Positions 1-4,723 of a DNA stretch of 8,230 nt are shown here, piece by piece (the stretch's first letter is position 1; every line of letters begins with the position of its first letter). Origin of the DNA: an uncultured Collinsella sp. GTDB taxonomy: Bacteria; Actinomycetota; Coriobacteriia; Coriobacteriales; Coriobacteriaceae. The DNA lies in assembly GCA_902478875.1 (NCBI GenBank), contig CABSMZ010000079.1:1-8230 (forward strand), in the 5' to 3' direction. Made by a program: the position numbers and the translations under genes. The notes beneath the pieces are model-generated. The model was not told the DNA's origin, ran no database searches, and saw only the letters and a program-made list of their open reading frames with translations.

Positions 1-42
1 TCATGCCGAAATGGCGCGAAGCACGCGGTTGACAAAACTATA

Positions 43-65
43 GAGACACGTCCCAAATTAGCTAC
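43..65 (+). repeat. Copy 1 of a short 3'-flanking repeat
   Basis: This 23-base motif has the core CGTCCCAAATTAGCTAC. It is matched at 2801-2823 with one mismatch (A to G in the ATTAGC part) and more loosely at 3095-3117. It lies 20 bases beyond the stop codon of the metallophosphoesterase gene, so on that gene's transcript it reads GTAGCTAATTTGGGACG. All three copies point the same way on the plus strand, and each sits immediately past the 3' end of a gene. A role in 3'-end formation or as a dispersed genomic repeat is inferred. Its wider copy number cannot be seen from this window. Confidence 0.6.
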
Positions 66-85
66 GGTAGATCGGCGGAACAAGG

Positions 86-925
86 TTATTCGCCCGGGTT
101 GATGTTCGCGTAGAACTCCGCCCCGTCGTCCAGGCGCAGGATGCCCACGCGACCGAACTCGGAGCCGGTGGCGGCAGCGCAGTCGATGTCGATGCGATCG
201 GGCACACTGGCGGCATCCTCGCCGCCCAGGCGCACGATCTGCCCGCGTCCCGATTCCTCATCGAGCCCCGCCAGACCACCGACCTCGCAATAGCGCCCAA
301 GCGATACCGTGGGCGTGTGACCGCTCACCACGACCGGGCCCTTGCCCTCGGCAGAAAGCAGCCCGGTCGACGCATCCCAATAGCCATGACGAATCCACAG
401 CAGGTCATCGGACGACTGCACCGCGAGCATCTGCTGCAGCAGCTCGCGATCGGCACCCACCGCTCCAACGCCATCGGCACAATCGACGCCATGCTCAAGC
501 AAAAACGCGCGCGCCGCCTTCATCTCGATTCCAGCATGTACCAGCAGATACGGGCGCTCCTCGGTCTCGACCACCGCGTAGAGCGGCAGCGCGGCCATCC
601 ATCGCACGAGCTCCTCGTATGCCTCAAATTCCATGTCGTTGAGCTGCTCGCGCGTCGTCCAGCCACCGTTGATATCCCAGGTCTCGGCATCGAGCGGATC
701 CTGGCCAATGATGGCATCGAGCATGATCTGCTCGTGATTACCCTTGAGCACGCGGGCGTTGGGCAGCGAGCGTACGAGCTTAATAACGCCGACCGGATCG
801 GGCCCGCGATCGATCATGTCGCCCAGCACGTACAGCGTGTCGTCGGACGTCAACGAGATCTTAGACAGGGCCTCGTCAAGCGCACGCACGTGCCCGTGAG
901 CATCAGATGTCACATAGATCGCCAT
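86..925 (-). CDS. Metallophosphoesterase, PPP (serine/threonine phosphatase / ApaH-like) family
   Basis: This is a 279-residue cytoplasmic hydrolase with a two-metal active site. The calcineurin-like signature is complete: SDAHG (residues 7-11), GDMIDRGPD (35-43), GNHE (62-65), VHAG (129-132) and GHTP (202-205). These supply the Asp, His and Asn metal ligands and the catalytic His of the PPP family. Family members either remove phosphate from serine/threonine phosphoproteins (PrpA/PrpB type) or cleave diadenosine tetraphosphate (ApaH type), and the sequence does not decide between them. The ATG at 925 follows AAGGAG at a 9-base spacing. There is no signal peptide or membrane segment. It is transcribed alone, divergently from the antiporter, and its length is normal for the family. 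Enzyme family is secure; substrate is unknown. Confidence 0.9.
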   Translation of the reverse strand: MAIYVTSDAHGHVRALDEALSKISLTSDDTLYVLGDMIDRGPDPVGVIKLVRSLPNARVLKGNHEQIMLDAIIGQDPLDAETWDINGGWTTREQLNDMEFEAYEELVRWMAALPLYAVVETEERPYLLVHAGIEMKAARAFLLEHGVDCADGVGAVGADRELLQQMLAVQSSDDLLWIRHGYWDASTGLLSAEGKGPVVVSGHTPTVSLGRYCEVGGLAGLDEESGRGQIVRLGGEDAASVPDRIDIDCAAATGSEFGRVGILRLDDGAEFYANINPGE

Positions 926-1003
926 GGTACGCCTCTCCTTGCATTGCGGCCGAAGCCCGGTGCCGCAACTAAAACTTCAAGTTGAACTTAAACGTTACCC
1001 ATT

Positions 1004-1036
1004 GTACTCCGTTGCAATAAAGCTGGAAAGGGTTTC
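1004..1036 (-). promoter_or_regulatory. Possible promoter of the metallophosphoesterase gene
   Basis: On the minus strand a TACAAT hexamer (5/6 to the -10 consensus) lies about 80 bases upstream of the phosphatase ATG. A weak TTTCCA (4/6 to the -35 consensus) precedes it at 17 bases. It is in the right place and orientation for the divergent gene, but this is a consensus match only. No convincing equivalent for the antiporter was found on the plus strand. Confidence 0.3.
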
Positions 1037-1049
1037 CGAGCAGAGGCAA

Positions 1050-1064
1050 AGACGGCAGCCGTCT
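1050..1064. promoter_or_regulatory. Perfect 7-bp dyad in the divergent intergenic region
   Basis: AGACGGC and GCCGTCT form a perfect inverted repeat around one central base, about 115 bases upstream of the antiporter start and 125 bases upstream of the phosphatase start. No T-run follows on the plus strand, so it does not look like an intrinsic terminator. A regulator-binding site or a leader hairpin is possible. Neighbouring weaker symmetries are GGAAA/TTTCC at 1024-1036 and AAGTT/AACTT at 979-989. Confidence 0.3.
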
Positions 1065-1178
1065 ATGACGATATCGCGCACGCCCGCAATCCAACCCCAT
1101 AAACCCACCATCTCTGGGTACAAATGACCGCAGACAACTGACCGTGCCACGCCAACCACCCAGGAGCGGACACTATCC

Positions 1179-2780
1179 ATGAACCAGATCCTTCTCTTTA
1201 TCGGCCTCGTCATCATTTTGTGCCTGACCATCAAACCCGTCGGCAAAAAACTCCCCTTCCCCACCCTGCTCATCTTTATCGCGCTGGGCATGCTGTTGGG
1301 CGTCAACGGCCCGACGCATATCGACTTTAGCGACTATGCGCTCACCGAAACCGTCTGCAGCACGGCGCTGCTGTTCATCATGTTCTACGGCGGCTTTAAC
1401 ACCAATATCGACCGCGCCAAGCCCGTCGCTGCGCCGGCGGTGCTGCTGAGCACGCTCGGCGTCGTCATCACTGCCGGCATCACCGGCATGTTCACCCACT
1501 TTGTGCTGGGCTTCGACTGGATCGGCGGCCTGCTGCTGGGATCGGTCGTGGCGTCCACCGACGCGGCCAGCGTCTTTAGCGTTCTGCGCGAGCACAGCCT
1601 TTCGCTGAGGGGCGGCACCGACTCGCTGCTCGAGGTCGAATCGGGCTCCAACGACCCCGTCGCCTACATGCTCACCGCTGTGCTCGCTACACTCGCGGCC
1701 GGCGGCGACATCAACACTCCCGCACTGCTGGCCAAGCAGATCATTCTAGGCGCGGGCCTGGGCCTTGCCATCGGCTGGGCGGCGGGCCGCCTGATTGAAC
1801 GCGCACATGCAACGGCCGAGGGCGCGCAGACCATCTTTTTGTTCGCCGTGGCGATCGTCGCCTACGCACTACCAAGCTATCTGGGCGGCAACGGCTTTTT
1901 GGCTGTATACCTGGCCGGCATTGTGCTGGGTGCCAGCGACATCACCGGCAAAGTCGAGATGGCGCACTTCTTTGACACCCTCACCGAAATGGCGGAGATG
2001 ACGATCTTCTTCTTGCTCGGCCTGCTCGTAACGCCCGCACGCCTGCCGCAGATGCTGCTGCCGGGCCTGGCGCTCATGGCGTTTATGCTCTTCGTGAGCC
2101 GCCCCATCGCCGTCGGCGTGCTCCTGGCGCCCTTTAAGACGAACCCCCGCCAGGTTGCGCTCGTAAGCTGGGCGGGTATGCGCGGCGCGGCTTCGGTCGT
2201 CTTTAGTCTCTTTGCCGTGGTTGCCGGCGTTCCCGGTGGGCACGACCTATTTGACCTGGTCTTTGTGATTGCCGTGTCGAGCATTGTGGTACAGGGTTCG
2301 CTGCTGCCGGCGGTGGCGAAGAAGCTCGATATGATCGATGCGACCGGCGACGTGCGCCGCACCTTTAACGACTACCGCGACGAGGATGGCATGTCGTTTG
2401 TAAAGCTCAAGGTGGGCGCTGGACATCCGTTTGCCGGACGCTCGCTCGCGGACATTGGCAGCGCGACGGACATGCTTGTGGTCCTGGTGCTGCGCGACGG
2501 GGCGCACCCGGTGCTGCCCAACGGCGATACCGTGATCCAGGAAGGCGATCTGCTGGTGATGGCCGCCCCAACGTTCGAAGAGCGTGCCGAGGTTACGCTG
2601 CGCGAGGTCACCATAACGCCCCACGGTCGCCTGGCCGGCCAGCGCCTGCGCGACGTGCCGCAAGGCAAGCATCCGTTTATTGTGGTGATGCTCAAGCGCG
2701 ACGGCCAAACGATCATCCCCGACGGCAACACCCTAATATATGCCGGCGACGAAGCCGTCATTGCCACACTGGCGTCGTAG
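1179..2780 (+). CDS. CPA1-family monovalent cation/proton antiporter (NhaP2-like) with two RCK_C domains
   Basis: A 533-residue inner-membrane protein predicted to exchange K+ or Na+ for protons in ion and pH homeostasis. Residues 1 to about 380 are a run of hydrophobic helices with CPA1 hallmarks: STDAASVF (126-133), ESGSNDP (154-160, whose Asn-Asp pair is the ion-binding site in CPA1 exchangers) and WAGMRGA (331-337). The cytoplasmic tail (about 405-532) carries two tandem RCK_C/TrkA_C-like units. Each has the pattern of a GxxLAG/FAG-R-L segment, then V-L-R/K-DG, then P-G-T-GD. In K+ transporters such domains bind regulatory nucleotides. The ATG at 1179 follows AGGAG (1162-1166) at a longish 12-base spacing. 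The gene is monocistronic and convergent with the BREX operon. The family call is firm; ion specificity and ligand are not shown by the sequence. Confidence 0.92.
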   Translation: MNQILLFIGLVIILCLTIKPVGKKLPFPTLLIFIALGMLLGVNGPTHIDFSDYALTETVCSTALLFIMFYGGFNTNIDRAKPVAAPAVLLSTLGVVITAGITGMFTHFVLGFDWIGGLLLGSVVASTDAASVFSVLREHSLSLRGGTDSLLEVESGSNDPVAYMLTAVLATLAAGGDINTPALLAKQIILGAGLGLAIGWAAGRLIERAHATAEGAQTIFLFAVAIVAYALPSYLGGNGFLAVYLAGIVLGASDITGKVEMAHFFDTLTEMAEMTIFFLLGLLVTPARLPQMLLPGLALMAFMLFVSRPIAVGVLLAPFKTNPRQVALVSWAGMRGAASVVFSLFAVVAGVPGGHDLFDLVFVIAVSSIVVQGSLLPAVAKKLDMIDATGDVRRTFNDYRDEDGMSFVKLKVGAGHPFAGRSLADIGSATDMLVVLVLRDGAHPVLPNGDTVIQEGDLLVMAAPTFEERAEVTLREVTITPHGRLAGQRLRDVPQGKHPFIVVMLKRDGQTIIPDGNTLIYAGDEAVIATLAS

Positions 2781-2790
2781 CGGCCATGGG

Positions 2791-2823
2791 GTAGCTAAAA
2801 GAGACACGTCCCAAATTGGCTAC
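2791..2823 (+). terminator. Copy 2 of the 3'-flanking repeat, as a stem-loop just after the antiporter stop
   Basis: GTAGCTAA (2791-2798) pairs with TTGGCTAC (2816-2823) to give an 8-bp RNA stem with one G-U pair and a 17-base loop. It starts 11 bases after the antiporter stop codon. The loop and right arm are the repeat shared with 43-65. Only this copy has an obvious matching left arm. There is no downstream U-tract, so intrinsic termination is doubtful. A 3'-end stabilising hairpin is equally possible. Confidence 0.4.
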
Positions 2824-2882
2824 ATTTGAGCATCAATCGCCCCGGCTGGGGTCTCGTTGCGGACAATTAGCGTCTCTCAAAA

Positions 2883-3005
2883 CTAAGTGAGTAGACTTTT
2901 GTCGAATCGCCGACCACGCCACCAAAGCACAAGTCTGTGACCTGCGGGTTTGTTGAAGCAAATTTGTCGGGTGCTCAGGATTTCCAATAAAGCCTACTCA
3001 CTTAG
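2883..3005. repeat. 123-bp segment with near-identical terminal inverted repeats (MITE-like)
   Basis: CTAAGTGAGTAG (2883-2894) is perfectly repeated inverted as CTACTCACTTAG (2994-3005). The match runs inward to 17 bp with one mismatch (A/G), as CTAAGTGAGTAGRCTTT. The arms enclose about 89 bases with no open reading frame. Arms of this length at the ends of a short non-coding segment fit a miniature inverted-repeat element, though no target-site duplication is evident at the edges. A structured RNA or a bidirectional 3'-end element is the alternative. Confidence 0.45.
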
Positions 3006-3025
3006 CCAGCGTGCAGTCAAAATAG

Positions 3026-3062
3026 AACGGTCGCGAGCTCATTAGACTCCATTGCGACGGTT
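3026..3062 (-). terminator. Imperfect stem-loop downstream of the BREX operon
   Basis: AACGGTCGC (3026-3034) and GCGACGGTT (3054-3062) are inverted repeats matching at 8 of 9 positions, with a 19-base loop. On the minus strand the stem is followed by CTATTTT, a weak T-rich tract. This makes it the best terminator candidate for the operon that ends at 3119. The large loop and the mismatch keep confidence low. Confidence 0.3.
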
Positions 3063-3094
3063 TATCGTTCATCTTCGCGCAGCCGCGGGTGCAG

Positions 3095-3117
3095 ACGCCC
3101 CGTCTCAAATTAGCTAC
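3095..3117 (+). repeat. Copy 3 of the 3'-flanking repeat
   Basis: Its right 17 bases (3101-3117) match the core with one change, CGTCTCAAATTAGCTAC. The left part has diverged and instead forms AGACG-CCC-CGTCT (3093-3105), a 5-bp hairpin. It abuts the stop codon of the 63-aa gene at 3119, again a 3'-flanking position. Confidence 0.5.
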
Positions 3118-3118
3118 C

Positions 3119-3310
3119 CTAGTCATCGTCGACGGCAAAGTCGCGGAGGCCGAGGCCTTCGCGCTCGGCTCGGGCCAGGAGCTCTTGGGGCGACTCGTCC
3201 TCGATATCCACTATGTCGAGCATGGCAGCGGGAAAGCCCACGCCCGCCGCGCTCCCAGCGCGATCGAGCAGGCTCTCGCGCAGCTGGTCTACATCAACTT
3301 CGCTCTTCAT
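3119..3310 (-). CDS. Small acidic protein of unknown function, last gene of the BREX operon
   Basis: This 63-residue protein is not one I recognise. It is strongly acidic, with Asp/Glu clusters at the N-terminus (residues 4-13), in the middle (around 32-40) and at the C-terminus (ending DFAVDDD). It has no membrane segment and no cysteine. It is very probably real: the ATG at 3310 is preceded by an excellent AGGAGG at 7-base spacing, and it starts only 27 bases after the stop of the upstream gene in the same direction. Its composition suggests a soluble helical protein, perhaps a partner of the gene before it or a DNA-mimic-like acidic factor. Both ideas are speculative. Confidence 0.7.
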   Translation of the reverse strand: MKSEVDVDQLRESLLDRAGSAAGVGFPAAMLDIVDIEDESPQELLARAEREGLGLRDFAVDDD

Positions 3311-3674
3311 GGTGAAACCTCCTACCAGACCAGGACTCTACTCAGCAGTGCCAAGCTCATCCACGGCAGCAACAAAAGCCGCCACTTGCTTGTCGTCCAT
3401 CTGCACAGCCAAACGCCCCACGGGCTCATCGTAGGCAAACTGCACCTTATCGATAAAGCAATCCCAAGCACGCTCGTCGACGCACACGGCAGCCTCGCAA
3501 TACTGGCTGAGCTTTTTGAGTCCATACCAAAATGCATTCACATGGCGCGCAGGATCCTCATCCAGCACACCATCGTAGCGACGCCCGTTAAACTCGCGCA
3601 TGCGCGCCACGGCAACCTTGAGCGAATCGCCGCCCTCGGCAGAAGCCTCATCCACCAGCTCGGGAATCGTAACC

Positions 3675-4649
3675 TCACGCCGAACAGTATGCCTGGTTGC
3701 ACCATCGTACTCGCCGAACAGTATGCCTGGTTGCACCATCGTACTCGCCCACCAGCACGTCCTCATCAAGCCGAGAATCGTAGTCCAAATAGCTCGTGCC
3801 GCAACAAATGCCGTGCGGCGAGCCCGTGCCAAACGCGCAGAATAACCCGCCGTCGGCAACAACACGACGGTAGGTCTCAAACGACTTCTTAACCTGAGCG
3901 AGCAACTCGGAAAGCTCCCCGGCATCGCACGCCGTCTCGATCGCAACGCGCGCAGGCTCGGGCAACGATACCGGCTCCACCATGCTCCCCGCAATACGGG
4001 CGGCACGCTCGGCCCGATACGCCTGCGCCGCCAAGCGTGCCCGCTGCGCAGCACCGCGCACGTTGGTAAGTTCACGCTCCAGCGCCACGTCGCCAGCAAC
4101 ATCGCTCGCAGACCCGCCGGCGCCCTGCGACCCCGTCGCACTCAGCTCGGACTCAAACGTCGCCGTGATCATACCCGCAAGGTCCGTCGCGTCGGCGGCA
4201 CAACGCAACTGCTCAAGCTGCGTACACAGTAGATCGGCATCCAGGGGCACGGCGTCCACAACGCGCACGTCACTCAGGCGCGCCACGTCATGCAGCACCA
4301 TAGCCCCCGCGGCATCGTACGCTGCGCGAACCCTGTCCGCCGTATTAGCACGCAGCTTTACCTCGATAAACGCAAGCGTCTGCTCCAAACGGGCCAACAG
4401 CTCGGCCTTGTCCTCCATGCGCAAAAAGGCAGCATAGCGGCGCTCCATCCGCAGCGGTCCAACAATGCCCGCCTGATTGCGAGCGCGTGCAAGTGCGGCG
4501 CTCTCAACACGGCGAACATACCCGTCAGCAGCCCGCACGGCAGGCTCGCGCGCAGCGTGCTCAGCAGCCTCGACGCCCCTAAGCACACCTAACAGCTCGC
4601 GGGAGCGCGCCTTGCGCACCAGCTCGCCAACGCAACGCTCGTCCGCCAT
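3675..4649 (-). CDS. Truncated product of the interrupted BREX-linked gene (readable part)
   Basis: This is what the sequence encodes as it stands: 324 residues, of which the last 11 (VRWCNQAYCSA) are a frameshift tail from reading the second repeat copy out of phase. The ATG at 4649 has a strong AAGGAGG seven bases upstream, so initiation is not in doubt. The brxL stop is 74 bases upstream. An ATG at 3739, in frame with the lost C-terminus, could in principle restart a 133-residue C-terminal fragment but has no clear ribosome binding site. Whether the truncated protein is stable or functional is unknown. Confidence 0.6.
   Translation of the reverse strand: MADERCVGELVRKARSRELLGVLRGVEAAEHAAREPAVRAADGYVRRVESAALARARNQAGIVGPLRMERRYAAFLRMEDKAELLARLEQTLAFIEVKLRANTADRVRAAYDAAGAMVLHDVARLSDVRVVDAVPLDADLLCTQLEQLRCAADATDLAGMITATFESELSATGSQGAGGSASDVAGDVALERELTNVRGAAQRARLAAQAYRAERAARIAGSMVEPVSLPEPARVAIETACDAGELSELLAQVKKSFETYRRVVADGGLFCAFGTGSPHGICCGTSYLDYDSRLDEDVLVGEYDGATRHTVRRVRWCNQAYCSA
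3678..3745. repeat. Perfect 34-bp tandem direct repeat (two copies)
   Basis: Bases 3678-3711 and 3712-3745 are identical, and CGCC follows again at 3746-3749. The presumed ancestral single unit was therefore bounded by CGCC at both ends, a 4-bp microhomology that would promote slipped-strand duplication. The unit length is not a multiple of three, so the second copy shifts the reading frame of the gene it lies in. Confidence 0.97.
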
Positions 4650-4723
4650 GGCAAGGCCTCCTTACCCGAACACGCCAATACGCCCGCGGGCCCACGCGCA
4701 CGCAAGCCCGCACGCCCGCACTC

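Larger units (their letters stand above)
2781..3118. other. Gene-free interval between the antiporter and the BREX operon
   Basis: These 338 bases separate two convergent genes and contain no credible coding region. They are visibly less G+C-rich than the flanking genes. Contents in order: copy 2 of the 3'-flanking repeat, a small CCCC-GGCT-GGGG hairpin (2840-2851), a 123-bp inverted-repeat-bounded segment (2883-3005), an imperfect stem-loop (3026-3062), and copy 3 of the 3'-flanking repeat. The interval marks the left boundary of the defence operon. Confidence 0.7.
3338..4649 (-). pseudogene. BREX-linked gene of unknown function, interrupted by a 34-bp tandem duplication
   Basis: Deleting one 34-bp copy (3678-3711 or 3712-3745) gives a continuous 425-codon reading frame from the ATG at 4649 to the TAG at 3338. 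As it stands, translation leaves the native frame after residue 313 and stops at TGA 3675. The remaining 112 native residues, starting EVTIPELVDE, stay open in the next frame and look like real protein (aromatic-rich WYGLKKLSQYCEAA, AWDCFIDKVQFAYDEP). The N-terminal two-thirds is Ala/Arg/Glu/Leu-rich and probably helical or coiled-coil. The middle carries a Cys-containing segment GTGSPHGICCGTSYLDYD (274-291). I do not recognise the family. Its place between brxL and a small gene in one operon suggests a BREX accessory role. Confidence 0.75.

Noticed and set aside
29..57. Consensus -35 hexamer TTGACA at 29-34
   Set aside because: At 16-18 bases spacing there is no -10-like hexamer (CCCAAA), and no gene starts downstream on the plus strand.
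2840..2851. CCCC-GGCT-GGGG hairpin as antiporter terminator
   Set aside because: The stem is only four base pairs and no T-tract follows on either strand.
3678..3749. Repeats as the start of a CRISPR array or a site-specific recombinase site
   Set aside because: There are only two directly abutting copies with no spacer, no internal strong dyad, and they lie inside a coding frame. A simple tandem duplication explains them.
3089..3892. 267-codon plus-strand frame across the small gene and the interrupted gene
   Set aside because: It lies opposite minus-strand genes that have good ribosome binding sites, and it runs through the duplicated 34-bp units without recognisable protein features.
4650..4723. 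Palindromic GCCCGCGGGC (4683-4692) in the brxL to downstream-gene gap as a terminator
   Set aside because: There is no T-run after it, and the next gene is in the same direction with a strong ribosome binding site. In such G+C-rich sequence a 10-bp palindrome is weak evidence.
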